From: Campylobacterota bacterium | GTDB taxonomy: Bacteria; Campylobacterota; Campylobacteria; Campylobacterales; Thiovulaceae | DNA: 64,000 nucleotides | NCBI GenBank assembly: GCA_030152305.1 | Contig: JASKOM010000002.1 | Coordinates: 1 to 64,000 of the forward strand | Direction: 5' to 3' | In this document: positions 35,444 through 45,330 of the stretch, in pieces | Position numbering within the stretch: position 1 is the first letter of the stretch | Layout: every line of letters begins with the position of its first letter | Program-made: the position numbers and the translations under genes | The notes under the pieces: generated by a model | The model's input: only the letters and a program-made list of their open reading frames with translations | Told to the model about the DNA's origin: nothing | Databases searched by the model: none

Positions 35444-37265
35444 GATTAGTATTTAAGTCTTTACCATTTCCAACAACAAAAAGAGCATTTGAAATATTGT
35501 CTTGATTTCCAGAGCCGATAGCGGTCATATAATTTTGATCTGCTTTTGTGTAATGTCCCATTGCTGTTGATGTATAGCCTATGGCTTTAGAGCCTCTACC
35601 AAAAGCTACTGAACCACCAAAAGTCCCGACACCATCTCCAATAGCTATTGACATATCAGTTGTTGCCAAAGCAAAAGATCCCATTGCTAAAGAATATGTG
35701 CCTAAAGCTGATGAATTTTTACCTAAAGCTAGAGCATTCGTTCCTGTTTGTGTAACATTGCCTCGATTAAGAATGAGATCAACTTCTGTTTTATTAACAT
35801 CAATTTTTCCGTTCGAGTCAGAATCCCAATTTGCGGTGATCATTCGTGAAGCATTTAATTCTTTCACAACATCATCAAGATTATCTACAAAAGTTGTCAT
35901 ATTATTTAAACTTAATGTAACAAAATCAACATTATTGTCAAAATTTGTTTTTAAATTAACTAAATTGCTATTTAATGAAACAATCGCTGAACTATTTGAC
36001 TCAAGTTTTGAACCTAAATTTGATAAACTTGTAACATTTGAGAGAATTCGAGAATCAAGATTTGTAACATTATTTTCAAGATTCGAAACTCGATTATTTG
36101 TTGAATTAATTCGAGAATCCAAATTTGAAACATTTAAGTCAAGTTCTGAAATATCATTTGCATTTGTCGAAATTCGAGAGCTTAAACTTGAGACATTATT
36201 TTCAAGATTCGAAACTCGACTTAAATTACCATCAAAATCAGATCGAACGGAAGAAATATTTTGCGAAAGAGCTGAACGATTATTTTCAATTTGAGTTGCA
36301 ATTGAAGTTTCGAAATTATCAAAACGAGTTTCATTGCTTTCAAGTTTAACAACTAAATTATCGAATTGCTCCTGAATATTGCTAGAAATATTATTTAAGG
36401 CTAAAAATTCAGTTGAATTTATTTCACCAGTTTCAAACATGTCAGCTGAAAGATTGGACTCAAGTTTATTTTTCGATAATTTTCCGTTCACAGTCCAATC
36501 AGCCGTGATCATTCGATTTGATAAATTGTGATCAATTATAGTTTTACTTGAATTAAAATCTTGAATTAAATTAACTAAATTGCTATTTAACGAAACAATC
36601 GCTGAACTATTTGACTCAAGTTTTGAGCCTAAATTTGTCAAATTTGTAACATTTGAAAGAATTCGAGAATCAAGATTCGAAACATTATTTTCAAGATTTG
36701 AAACTCGAGTTAAATTTGCCTCGATATTTGATTTCATAGAATTGAACGATGAAGCATTTCTGTCAAGATTAATCGAAATTGTTTCTAATTTTGACGAATT
36801 ATTTTCTAAATTATCAGCAATTTGACTTAACGAATTTGTTAATTCGCTTCTGTTTCCGTCAATTGAAGTCTTAAGTTCATCATAAAACTGAACAGCATTT
36901 AATGCATACGGAACTGCTGAAAATTGTTGTCGTGGTGAAAGCTCACTTGCATTTTCATCACCAATTTTTAAAGTTAGCCAATATGATTGTTTGAAGTTAA
37001 GCGATTTAATTGAATCGTTTGTGTCGCCGAGTTTTGTCGAATAAATTCCGTTAACAAACTTGACATCTTTCTTTTCAGTCCAAACTTTAGAACCGCTTAA
37101 ATTGTCATCATAAACCGAAAAAGTTACGGGTTTGATTCCATTTGCTCGAGAGCCGTTTGCTTCAAGCATGTAGCCTTGATAATTTATAAAATAGTTCGCC
37201 GAATTGTTATCACCAGCAAAAACTAAATTAGAAACGACCGCCGAAAATAAAAATATTTTTCGCAT
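35361..37265 (-). CDS. Head-repeat adhesin, N-terminal part of a frameshifted gene
   Basis: Signal peptide MRKIFLFSAVVSNLVFA, a tail-fibre-like N-terminal domain (INYQGYMLEANGSRANGIKPV ... QQFSAVPYALNA), about 350 residues of coiled coil with repeating SNLENNVSNLDSRILSNVT units, then the first head repeats. The frame ends in VVTRSKHFCLWEIVC, where the other blocks read VVTDKNTSVYGKLF. Removing one base near 35395 would join it to the downstream frame and give about 1570 residues. I cannot tell sequencing error from real decay. Confidence 0.75.
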   Translation of the reverse strand: MRKIFLFSAVVSNLVFAGDNNSANYFINYQGYMLEANGSRANGIKPVTFSVYDDNLSGSKVWTEKKDVKFVNGIYSTKLGDTNDSIKSLNFKQSYWLTLKIGDENASELSPRQQFSAVPYALNAVQFYDELKTSIDGNRSELTNSLSQIADNLENNSSKLETISINLDRNASSFNSMKSNIEANLTRVSNLENNVSNLDSRILSNVTNLTNLGSKLESNSSAIVSLNSNLVNLIQDFNSSKTIIDHNLSNRMITADWTVNGKLSKNKLESNLSADMFETGEINSTEFLALNNISSNIQEQFDNLVVKLESNETRFDNFETSIATQIENNRSALSQNISSVRSDFDGNLSRVSNLENNVSSLSSRISTNANDISELDLNVSNLDSRINSTNNRVSNLENNVTNLDSRILSNVTSLSNLGSKLESNSSAIVSLNSNLVNLKTNFDNNVDFVTLSLNNMTTFVDNLDDVVKELNASRMITANWDSDSNGKIDVNKTEVDLILNRGNVTQTGTNALALGKNSSALGTYSLAMGSFALATTDMSIAIGDGVGTFGGSVAFGRGSKAIGYTSTAMGHYTKADQNYMTAIGSGNQDNISNALFVVGNGKDLNTNRVIDDSERNNSFVVTRSKHFCLWEIVC

Positions 37266-37320
37266 AAATACCTTTCTTAATTAATTTGTTTATAAAAAAT
37301 AGGATGGGGATCGTGTAATT

Positions 37321-37653
37321 TTAGCGAACTATTTCAGCCTCGCCACTGTTCAAACAGACTGTTTTGTTTCCATCTTCCGAATGTGTAATCTCAACTTCAG
37401 GGTCATTTTCAGAAAGTTTGTTGATTTTATCACCTGATTTTAATTCGACTTTTCCAGTTGTGCAACTTAGAATATTGATATTTTTAGTCGAATTATCAGT
37501 TTGATTATCTTCGTTTGAGCCGTTGGAATTGTTCGTTTCGTTGTTCTCTTTTGAGCTATTTAGTTCAGAATTTTGATTATTATTTGAATCCGAAGAACTA
37601 CAAGCCATTAATATTAAAGCCGTTGAAACAATAAATAAATTTTTAATTTTCAT
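37321..37653 (-). CDS. Small lipoprotein
   Basis: 110 residues with a signal peptide and lipobox LMAC (Cys18). An Asn/Ser/Asp-rich linker follows, then a short C-terminal domain with two Cys residues (ILSCTTGKVELKSGDKIN ... TVCLNSGEAEIVR). Its ATG overlaps the stop of the upstream giant protein by one base (TAATG), so the two are translationally coupled. Probably a cell-envelope partner of that protein. Family not recognised. Confidence 0.65.
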   Translation of the reverse strand: MKIKNLFIVSTALILMACSSSDSNNNQNSELNSSKENNETNNSNGSNEDNQTDNSTKNINILSCTTGKVELKSGDKINKLSENDPEVEITHSEDGNKTVCLNSGEAEIVR

Positions 37654-40600
37654 TATTTGATCTCCAAGTTATCTTTTAGTTTTGTATTGACTCGAATTGC
37701 TGTTTTGCCATCGCTGTTTTTCTCGATTGAGACATTTGTTTCGTTCGAAAATTGGCTGTTTTCTGCAAGAGTTTTGTCAAGTTCAACGGTTTCGCCAGTT
37801 GTTAAATTAATTAACGAGAAACTAGTATCACTCTTAGACGAATTTGAATCAGTATCTACGATAGCTTGAAGAATTATTTTCTCACCATCTTGAATTTCAA
37901 CTTTTTCGTATTTTGTCTGAACCTTGTCATTTTCGATAGTTACACTGCTTCCTGCAAATGTCGATTTTGCCGATGTTTCGCCAACAATATGTTCAACAGA
38001 GCCGTCAGTTCGCAATTTTGCGGAAACATTATCTTTTTGCGATGAAACAGAACCGTCGTTTTCGATTTTTGTATCAACTCCAACTATATTTGAGTTAATA
38101 TTACTTGCCACTGAAATATTATTCTCATCGATTAATTCGATTTGCGATTCTGTTAAACCGTTGCTGTTTAATTTCACGGAAGTTATAATATTTTCTAATT
38201 CAACTTTTGTTAATAAACTTTCATCAGTTATATAAGTTTCAAGAGTTTTTAGTTCGCTACTTATAGATAAATTTGAAGAAATAGTTGAATTATTTTCACC
38301 ATTCATAACAAGAGAAAATCGTTTTTCGGTTTCTGTTTCGTTGCTTTCGATTCGATCGAAACTTAAGTTTTGATCAAGTTTTGTTTCAGAGACAGCCTTA
38401 AGAACCTTTAATAAAAACTCTGATTTTTCTTCGATTTCACCGCTAGAAATTGTTGCTACAAGCTGAACAAATCGATCTCGAATCGCATCTCGTGAAACAT
38501 TTCCTTCAATTGAAATTATCTCTGGATTTGAACTTTCCCACGAAATATTCGAGCCGTTTATCGCTTTTTGATGCAAAGTAAGTTCGCTAACAATCGAATT
38601 TTTATCTCGATTCATATTCAAAATTGAAGAGATTGTTAGCCATTTTTTGTCAAGTTTGACGATGTCGCTATCGATTAACGATTCGCCTTTGACGATCAAA
38701 TTAAAGCTTTTTTCTCGCTGTTCAGCTCCAATTGATAAAATAGCATCTAATTTTATATGGCTATCGTTAGAATCTCTGGAAATAATTCCATTAGTTTTGA
38801 TAATTTGCTCATCGGAACTTGACCAAACGATTTCTATTTTTTTGCCATTAATTGTCATTTCAGTCGGCAAATTTAACTTGCTGTAAATTTCAGATCTTTT
38901 TAAGTTTTCTAGTTTAATCGTGTCAAAAGTTAAAAACTCAAAAGCTCGATCGACAGCCAATTTATCAGTGATTTCCTGTTTTGGAACAGTTATTAAAAAC
39001 TCTTTTATAGTTTTATAATCACCGTTCTCGAGATTTGCCACAAGCTGAACCGTGTAATCCTGCTCATCGCTGATATAAACTTTCCCAGATGTGTCAATTA
39101 TAGTTTCGTTTGAAGATTTCCAGCTAATTGTTAAACTGTCTTCGCAACTTGTTAAAACTGTTGGCAAATTCAAATCTTTTCGAACATAATTTTGATCCAA
39201 GTTTTCGCCTCGAATTGTGTCAAACGAAAGAGCGACTCGGCTATTTTCTAAACAGATTTGATTACTATTTGCTTTTACTTCAACTGCAAAAGAACTATTA
39301 GTTGTTAAACCGTCGCCATCTCTTGCAACTAACGAAATAATCGCCGAACCGACACTATTTGACAAAATCTCAAGTTCAACTTTGCCACTTGCTGGATCAG
39401 TCGAAACTACTTTTGCAACTTTTGGATCTGACGAAAAAGCCGAGAAATCAACAACAGAAATATCATCATTTAATAAAATAGTTATATTTTTTATTTGTGA
39501 ATTTATAGAACTTTCAAGAGCTAGTTTTTCAACAGAACCAATTATCGGAGCTGAATTTACACGATCAATTGTAATTGGGAATGTCTTAGACACTTCGATT
39601 CCATCGACATTTGCTGTAACTGTAATTTCAGTTATGCCGAAAGCACCGCTTTTTGGTGAAACAGCAATTGAATTTCCATCAATCGAGGCATCAAGTAGAT
39701 TTGTATTTTTATTAGAAATTGTCCATTTTGCATTTGCAATATTTGAGTCAATATCAGTCAAATTTAATGGAATCGTGAAATTTCCAGAACCTGATCTTTT
39801 TGAAATTGCTGAAATATATTCTAAAACTGGACTATCATCAATTGAGCTTAAAGTATAGTTAAATTTTTGTTCAGCTGTTTGTCCATCGAGAGTTGCAACG
39901 ACTGAAATCGTTGTTACACCAAATTTATTAGCTTTTGGTGTAACGACTAAATTTGTGCCTGAAATCGAAACATCGGCAAGTGTCGAATCTGAAATCGAAG
40001 CTACAAAACTAGCTTTATTTTTATCAGAATCTATATCGCTTAAGTTTAATGTAATCGTTTTAGCCGAGCTATCTTCGTTAGCAACAATATCGCTTATTTT
40101 AGTCAATTCTGGCTTGTCGTCAATCGCCGAAATCGAATAACTAAAAGTTTGTTGAGCTGTTTTATTATCGAGAGTCGCGAGAACCGTAATTGTCGCCGAA
40201 CCAAATTTGTCAGCTTTTGGTGTTACGATTAAATTCGCTCCCGAAGTTGAAACATCCGCGATGGTCGAATCCGAAATCGAAGCCGAATAACTCGCATTTC
40301 CAATATTCGAATCGATATCAGATAAATTTAAGGTTACAGTTTTAGCCGAGCTGTCTTCTTCGACAGAAACAGTCGAAATTCCTGCCAAATTTGGCGAATC
40401 ATCAACAGCCGAAACAATAATCGAAATATTTCGTTCGATAATTCCACCAAAACCGTCATTAAAATTCAAACTAATTGAATCAGAACCGTTAAAATTACTA
40501 TTTGAAATATAAGTTATATTATTGCCGTTTCGAGCAATTGAACCATTTGACGGATTTTTTACAACCGATAAATTCAATTCGTCATTTTCAAAATCGTTGT

Positions 40601-40901
40601 AGCTGAAAGCTATATTTTGCGAATTATCTTCTGATAGACTTATAGTCGAAGAGATATTAACTTCTGGAATATTATTTAATTCGTTTGGTTCAACCCAAAA
40701 ACCAGCCGAATAATTTCCGTCAAAATTTGATGCAACAACTTGACCAATTGTTCCGTGCAATATATAATTATTGTCTGTTAAATTAAAATCAGATGAACTA
40801 ATAAAAACATCTTTTACGATTTGATAGTTTTGATTTTGGTCTCCAAGCAAAACCGCCGAAGCTACCGCTGAAAGTAGAGACAGAACTAAAGGCTTTTTCA
40901 T
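37653..40901 (-). CDS. Giant Ig/cadherin-like surface protein
   Basis: 1082 residues with a signal peptide of about 19 residues. After an N-terminal beta domain come tandem cadherin-like repeats (DNSQNIAFSYNDFENDELN, then three SAKTxTLNLSDIDS ... SDSTxADVS units of about 90 residues), then four atrophied bacterial Ig repeats (LPTEMTINGKKIEIVWSSSD type) and a C-terminal Ser/Asn/Glu-rich beta region. The DNA of the repeats is also similar, so the number may vary. There is no membrane anchor at the end; it may be exported with the lipoprotein. Function unknown; adhesion is the usual guess. Confidence 0.65.
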   Translation of the reverse strand: MKKPLVLSLLSAVASAVLLGDQNQNYQIVKDVFISSSDFNLTDNNYILHGTIGQVVASNFDGNYSAGFWVEPNELNNIPEVNISSTISLSEDNSQNIAFSYNDFENDELNLSVVKNPSNGSIARNGNNITYISNSNFNGSDSISLNFNDGFGGIIERNISIIVSAVDDSPNLAGISTVSVEEDSSAKTVTLNLSDIDSNIGNASYSASISDSTIADVSTSGANLIVTPKADKFGSATITVLATLDNKTAQQTFSYSISAIDDKPELTKISDIVANEDSSAKTITLNLSDIDSDKNKASFVASISDSTLADVSISGTNLVVTPKANKFGVTTISVVATLDGQTAEQKFNYTLSSIDDSPVLEYISAISKRSGSGNFTIPLNLTDIDSNIANAKWTISNKNTNLLDASIDGNSIAVSPKSGAFGITEITVTANVDGIEVSKTFPITIDRVNSAPIIGSVEKLALESSINSQIKNITILLNDDISVVDFSAFSSDPKVAKVVSTDPASGKVELEILSNSVGSAIISLVARDGDGLTTNSSFAVEVKANSNQICLENSRVALSFDTIRGENLDQNYVRKDLNLPTVLTSCEDSLTISWKSSNETIIDTSGKVYISDEQDYTVQLVANLENGDYKTIKEFLITVPKQEITDKLAVDRAFEFLTFDTIKLENLKRSEIYSKLNLPTEMTINGKKIEIVWSSSDEQIIKTNGIISRDSNDSHIKLDAILSIGAEQREKSFNLIVKGESLIDSDIVKLDKKWLTISSILNMNRDKNSIVSELTLHQKAINGSNISWESSNPEIISIEGNVSRDAIRDRFVQLVATISSGEIEEKSEFLLKVLKAVSETKLDQNLSFDRIESNETETEKRFSLVMNGENNSTISSNLSISSELKTLETYITDESLLTKVELENIITSVKLNSNGLTESQIELIDENNISVASNINSNIVGVDTKIENDGSVSSQKDNVSAKLRTDGSVEHIVGETSAKSTFAGSSVTIENDKVQTKYEKVEIQDGEKIILQAIVDTDSNSSKSDTSFSLINLTTGETVELDKTLAENSQFSNETNVSIEKNSDGKTAIRVNTKLKDNLEIK

Positions 40902-40913
40902 ATAAATTCCTTT

Positions 40914-41150
40914 CTATTTTAAGTTATTAATTTCGTCCCGAGAAAGCCCCGTGTATTTCATAATAACCTCGATTGGCATTTTATCATTCAACATGCCACG
41001 AGCGATTTCAAGCTGTTTTTTCTTTGCACCATCTTTTTTCGCAGTTTCAACGGCATCGAAAGTTGCCCAAGCTTTATTAAAAGCAATGTCATAAACATTT
41101 TGCTCTTCTGTTGATAAATTATAATATTCAGCTAGTTCTAAGATTTGCAT
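40914..41150 (-). CDS. Free-standing Rpn C-terminal domain (locus 2)
   Basis: 78 residues beginning MQILELAEYYNLSTEE, as in the three units at 26783-27544, with its own tail (KKDGAKKKQLEIARGMLNDKMPIEVIMKYTGLSRDEINNLK). It starts two bases after the Rpn nuclease stops. In this locus the nuclease gene has lost the internal ATG seen in copy 1 (ACA in its place), so this separate gene would be the only source of the short domain. Confidence 0.7.
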   Translation of the reverse strand: MQILELAEYYNLSTEEQNVYDIAFNKAWATFDAVETAKKDGAKKKQLEIARGMLNDKMPIEVIMKYTGLSRDEINNLK

Positions 41151-41152
41151 GT

Positions 41153-41983
41153 TTATAAATCCTTTAAACTTAATATTTCTTCTTGAGATAAACCAGTTGA
41201 AAGCTCAATTATTGATAAATCAACATTATTTTTTAACAAACTTTTGGCGATTTCAAGCTTTTCTGATTTTTTGCCTTGCTCGATTCCAGTTTTTTTCGCG
41301 GTCTCGACAGCATCGAAAGTTGCCCAAGCTTTATTAAAAGCAATATCATAAACATTTTGTTCTTCAGTTGAAAGATTATAATATTTAGCTAGTTCTAAAA
41401 TTTGATTGAATTCATAGTCTGTATTTTTTAAATCGATTTCACCTTCATGTTTCATGAAATATAAGATCAAATCTTTTAAAGTTTGTGGATTTTCGTTTTT
41501 GAATTTCCGTAATTCGACATAAACGAAATTAAGATTTTCGTTCATATTTTGACATTTATCATCTCTAAGATTGATTTTGTGAATATAATTTTCATCGTTA
41601 AAAATATCAAAGTTTGTAATTCCGAGCCAATAAATTGGAGTTAATTTATATTTGTCAAAACTCGTTGAACCTTTTTTTATTTGCGAACTTAACTTTCGGC
41701 AAACATAAAATAGACTTCGATCTACGAAATATTTTTGACTAACTCGTTGAAGTTCAACGATAAATTCTCGTCCGTCAATATCTCGGCAAAAAATATCAAA
41801 AATTACTCCGCGAGTTTCTAAGTTTTCGGCGGTGTTTTCTTGATTTTGCAATTGAACTTCGGCAATCGGTTTTTCCAATTCGAGAAGAGCATTGAGAAAC
41901 TTTCTCGTAACTTCAGGATGTTGCGGATTTGCGAAAATTCTCTTAAAACCAAAATCAGACAGCGGATCAATATATTTAGGCAT
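41153..41983 (-). CDS. Rpn-family PD-(D/E)XK nuclease, copy 2
   Basis: 276 residues, nearly identical to copy 1 over the nuclease domain but with another C-terminal tail (SLLKNNVDLSIIELSTGLSQEE). Core GVIFDIFCRDIDGREFIVELQ is intact. Codon 196 is ACA where copy 1 has ATG. Divergent from HTH copy 3 with the duplicated hairpin-rich spacer between them. Confidence 0.85.
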   Translation of the reverse strand: MPKYIDPLSDFGFKRIFANPQHPEVTRKFLNALLELEKPIAEVQLQNQENTAENLETRGVIFDIFCRDIDGREFIVELQRVSQKYFVDRSLFYVCRKLSSQIKKGSTSFDKYKLTPIYWLGITNFDIFNDENYIHKINLRDDKCQNMNENLNFVYVELRKFKNENPQTLKDLILYFMKHEGEIDLKNTDYEFNQILELAKYYNLSTEEQNVYDIAFNKAWATFDAVETAKKTGIEQGKKSEKLEIAKSLLKNNVDLSIIELSTGLSQEEILSLKDL

Positions 41984-42240
41984 GTTTTTTTTCCTTAATT
42001 TTTATCAAAAATAAGTTTAGCTTAAAAATATATAAAAACGAAATATGCATAACTTTTATAAAAAAGGGGGGGTGCAAAATTTGCACCTCCTTAAAAAGGG
42101 TATGCAAATTATTCATACCCTTGAATCGATATTAAAATTTGACTGTCAGTATTTCTGACGAGCAAAAACAAGCAGTCGCCTTTCAATGACCGCGGACTGT
42201 TCGAACAGTTATAATTTTTCTAAAAAATAGGAATTAAAAA
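41984..42240. repeat. Hairpin-rich divergent intergenic repeat, copy B
   Basis: Nearly identical to 30416-30644, with the same four hairpins and the palindrome ACTGTTCGAACAGT just before the TATAAT of the HTH gene. It differs by small insertions (an extra G at the CAGTCGC/GCGACTG stem and two more G in the first stem). In this copy it separates the Rpn nuclease from the HTH gene; in copy A it separates MntA from the HTH gene. Confidence 0.65.
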
Positions 42241-42528
42241 ATGGCTAAAAAATTAAATAATCCAGAAACTGAAGATAATCTTGTTAAAAAAACCTGCCGT
42301 GAATTGGGTATTACTCAAAAAGAATTGGCGGAAATGATCGGTGTTAGCGATTCCACAGTCAGACATTGGAGTTCAAATAATGAACTGCCTGAAATTGCAA
42401 AAAAATTTATTACAACAATATTTGAAAATATAGAGTTAAAAAATAAATTTAAAAGAGTTGAAAGTTTTTTCAATTTAATAGATGATATAAAGGGGGTTCA
42501 TAATTTGAATACCCTTGTAAATGTGTAA
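42241..42528 (+). CDS. Small HTH protein, copy 3
   Basis: 95 residues, first half as in copies 1 and 2, then a different recognition helix (IGVSDSTVRHWSS) and tail. Near its end the coding sequence contains a terminator-like stem (GGGTTCA...TGAATACCC, around 42489-42512). Divergent from Rpn copy 2; followed by the truncated antirepressor. Confidence 0.75.
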   Translation: MAKKLNNPETEDNLVKKTCRELGITQKELAEMIGVSDSTVRHWSSNNELPEIAKKFITTIFENIELKNKFKRVESFFNLIDDIKGVHNLNTLVNV

Positions 42529-42613
42529 AAATGGCATATATATATATTATAAACATTCCGTTATTAGATAAAATTTTATTATTTAAGATAAAATTATCTT
42601 ACAAAGGATTTAA

Positions 42614-43129
42614 ATGTTAGTTAAATTTGAAAATGAATCAATTGAGGTTCGAGAAAACGAAGAACACATGTTTTTAGTTTCTAACTATGAAGTAGCTAAG
42701 GGCTACGGAATTTCAGAAACTACTTTAAGGCGACACAAAAGCAACAACGAAAAAGAGCTGATAGAAGGAACTCATTTTCTGACTGTTCATTTTTTGAACA
42801 GTCAAAATTTAGGTGTAGTTTTACATCCAAAAGTTAGAGAACAGACTTTCTGGACAAAACGAGGAGTAATTCGGCTTGGGTTTTTTATTAAATCTGAACG
42901 AGCGAAGAAATTTCGGGATTGGGCTGAAGATTTGATTTTGAATAGTATTGAGCAAAAAGTCGAAGAGCAAAAAGAAGACGAACAAGAAAATCAAGTTTTT
43001 CCGCAAATGGAATTTGTTTTTATGGTTAATAATGAACTTCGTGTTTCGCATTGTTCGATTGCTGAAGAGATTGATTACGATGAAAAATTAATTCTAAGTG
43101 CGATTACAAGACATTTTGAATATTCATAA
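42614..43129 (+). CDS. Antirepressor-like protein, truncated
   Basis: 171 residues. The first domain (FLVSNYEVAKGYGISETTLRRHKSNN) and the TFWTKRGVIRLGFFIKSERAKKFRDWAEDLI segment are intact, but the shared C-terminal module breaks off after HFEYS, where relatives continue with about 100 more residues. Downstream bases show no homology, so the end was lost by deletion or recombination. Inside the gene is the inverted repeat GACTGTTC...GAACAGTC (around 42779-42801), with the same half-site as the HTH operator palindrome. Confidence 0.7.
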   Translation: MLVKFENESIEVRENEEHMFLVSNYEVAKGYGISETTLRRHKSNNEKELIEGTHFLTVHFLNSQNLGVVLHPKVREQTFWTKRGVIRLGFFIKSERAKKFRDWAEDLILNSIEQKVEEQKEDEQENQVFPQMEFVFMVNNELRVSHCSIAEEIDYDEKLILSAITRHFEYS

Positions 43130-43233
43130 TTGCCTTTTTAACTTATCAAACTATTAAACTTACTGCTTTTTCTATAGAACATTTAATAATGATTGATATA
43201 ATTTGAAAACGATTTTTACAAAAAGGAGGCAAT

Positions 43234-45330
43234 TTGCAAAATAGAAATAAAATGTTTTTGAGTTTAGTTTTAGCTCAAGTTTTATTTAACGGTTGCGGAA
43301 GCGGTGGATCTGAATCATCAAGTTCGACCTCATCGACAAATAACACAAATGACACAATTTCATCAACAGAAAAATCAACTAAAAATATTGATCATTGGGG
43401 CGAATGGCAAACTATTAGCGGAAGTTCCAAAATTTATATTACATCGAAAACAAATAGCCAAATTGAACAAGTTGAAGAAAATTTAATAAAAGTAGACAGC
43501 AAATATTATATTAGATCAGGTAATCGAAATGTGAAATTTGTTGGTTCGATTTATGACGACGGAGCTGGTCGAGTTTCAAAAGGTTTTGAAAGTATTGCAG
43601 GAATTGAAATTATTTTAAGAAATGCAAACGATTCAAGTATCACAACCACCGTTGTTACAGATTCGAACGGAACTTTTAGCGATAGCACTTTACCATCGGG
43701 TAATTATAAATTAACGGTTGATGACGGCGATAGAATTATCGACACGAATATAACTCTTCAACAGGACAATCAAGATATTGGTTCGTTTCAGCTTGTTTCG
43801 CGAACACTTGCAAATTTTAAATCTAAGTTTGAAAGTGATGCGAAATATTTTTATGCAAATGGCTTAGAATATAAAGGCGAAGTAGTTGTTAGAAATATTG
43901 GTTATGCTCTTGGAAAAGGTTTAAGTTATACGATGACTCTTGACGGTGCAAAAACTTTTTCCCGCGATAATATTCTTGGTTCGATTCCTATCGATGGCGA
44001 AGTTCGAGTTCCTGTTTCATTTTCTTTTGATACACAGACTGAAAACGAAAAAGATTATAAATTAGCCGTTAAAATTGTTGATTCGTCTAGTCGAGTTTGG
44101 ACAGATAATATAAATATCAAAGTTCATAAAACACCGTTCAAACTTTCGATCATGTCTCGAAGTAGCAATTTGTCTGGTTCGTTGCGATTGCCTGATGGCA
44201 GAATTGAGAAAATTGATACAACCGATGAGCTGATTTATTTGCCAACTTTTGCCGAGAATAAAAATTATTTGCTTAAACTTGTTAATTATGGAAGTTTGAC
44301 AAACGAAACATCTTATTCAGTTTCGATAAATCGTGATATTAATAAAACAGAGCTTGATGATTTTAGCGAAACTTCGCGGTATGAACCGAACGATATTGAA
44401 AGTCGAGCTTCGAGATTTGGAACTGGAAATATATATTCTTATTTAGATTTAGATGATATTGATATTTTTAAAATATATTCTCCAGCTAATATAAAAAATA
44501 TTAACGGTGAAGTTAATTGGCTTGTTGTAAACTTTATTGCAAATAAAACTAAAAAATTCTTAAATGTTGAGTCAAAATTAGTTAAAAGAAATAATATAGT
44601 TACAGATCATGTTTCTGGTTTAATTTGGGAGGATCAGCCAACCATTTTTAAAGGCAATTTTTCTCAAGCTGAAAATTACTGTTCAAATTTAGAACTTGGC
44701 GGAATAGCAGATTGGCGAGTTCCAACAAATAAAGAGCTTTGGTATTTGGCAGATCGAAGTCGTTTAAATCCAACAATCAATTTAACTTTTCAAAATACAC
44801 AAAGTTCTTATTACTGGTCAAATCAGCAAGTAACTTATTCAGGTTATGAATCATATAATTGGATTGTCAGTTTCTCTGATGGTGATAACAATTGGCAAGA
44901 CAGATCAAGCTCAAATTACACTCGATGTGTTTCAGGTGCGAGTAGTTACGAAACTATAAGCTTTTCTCGAGATGACAGCAAAAACTTAGTTACGGACAAT
45001 TCAAACGGTTTAATGTGGGCGGATCAAACTTCAACAAACAGCATGACTTGGTTAAATGCAAAAAGTTACTGTTCAGATCTATCTTTTGGTGGCTATTCAG
45101 ATTGGCGACTTCCAACTATTTATGAACTCTATTCAATAACAGATCAACGAAAAACAACAGCTCCATATGTAAATAGCAATTTTCGAAATATTGATAGCTC
45201 GTGGTTTTGGTCTTCAACTATAAGCCAAACTTATAATACATCCTCGTGGATTGTTGATTTCAATGATGGGAATGACGGTTGGAATAGTCAGACTAGTAAT
45301 GATGTCGTGGTTTGTGTCCGAGACCTATGA
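43234..45330 (+). CDS. Lipoprotein with two DUF1566 (Lcl) domains
   Basis: 698 residues from a TTG start preceded by a strong AGGAGG. The lipobox is FNGC (Cys22). A Ser/Thr/Asn linker is followed by a carboxypeptidase-regulatory-like beta domain (SIYDDGAGRVSKGFE), a CARDB-like domain and two C-terminal DUF1566 domains, each with DWRxPT and YYWS/FWS landmarks. The fold is C-type-lectin-like, so ligand binding outside the cell is plausible. It carries one octamer copy (43327), unlike the island to its left. A link with the DUF1566 protein of the kinase operon is only by domain. Confidence 0.75.
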   Translation: MQNRNKMFLSLVLAQVLFNGCGSGGSESSSSTSSTNNTNDTISSTEKSTKNIDHWGEWQTISGSSKIYITSKTNSQIEQVEENLIKVDSKYYIRSGNRNVKFVGSIYDDGAGRVSKGFESIAGIEIILRNANDSSITTTVVTDSNGTFSDSTLPSGNYKLTVDDGDRIIDTNITLQQDNQDIGSFQLVSRTLANFKSKFESDAKYFYANGLEYKGEVVVRNIGYALGKGLSYTMTLDGAKTFSRDNILGSIPIDGEVRVPVSFSFDTQTENEKDYKLAVKIVDSSSRVWTDNINIKVHKTPFKLSIMSRSSNLSGSLRLPDGRIEKIDTTDELIYLPTFAENKNYLLKLVNYGSLTNETSYSVSINRDINKTELDDFSETSRYEPNDIESRASRFGTGNIYSYLDLDDIDIFKIYSPANIKNINGEVNWLVVNFIANKTKKFLNVESKLVKRNNIVTDHVSGLIWEDQPTIFKGNFSQAENYCSNLELGGIADWRVPTNKELWYLADRSRLNPTINLTFQNTQSSYYWSNQQVTYSGYESYNWIVSFSDGDNNWQDRSSSNYTRCVSGASSYETISFSRDDSKNLVTDNSNGLMWADQTSTNSMTWLNAKSYCSDLSFGGYSDWRLPTIYELYSITDQRKTTAPYVNSNFRNIDSSWFWSSTISQTYNTSSWIVDFNDGNDGWNSQTSNDVVVCVRDL

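Noticed and set aside
33736-36825. Plus-strand open frames opposite the adhesin
   Set aside because: They are by-products of the repeated, biased codons of the minus-strand gene and lack ribosome sites.
27548-43129. Prophage
   Set aside because: Antirepressor and HTH genes are phage-like, but there are no integrase, terminase, capsid or tail genes. The tail-fibre-like adhesin has a signal peptide, so it is a secreted surface protein.
20700-45330. Diversity-generating retroelement acting on the DUF1566 domains
   Set aside because: DUF1566/C-type-lectin domains are known retroelement targets, but no reverse transcriptase and no adenine-biased template/variable repeat pair is visible in the window.
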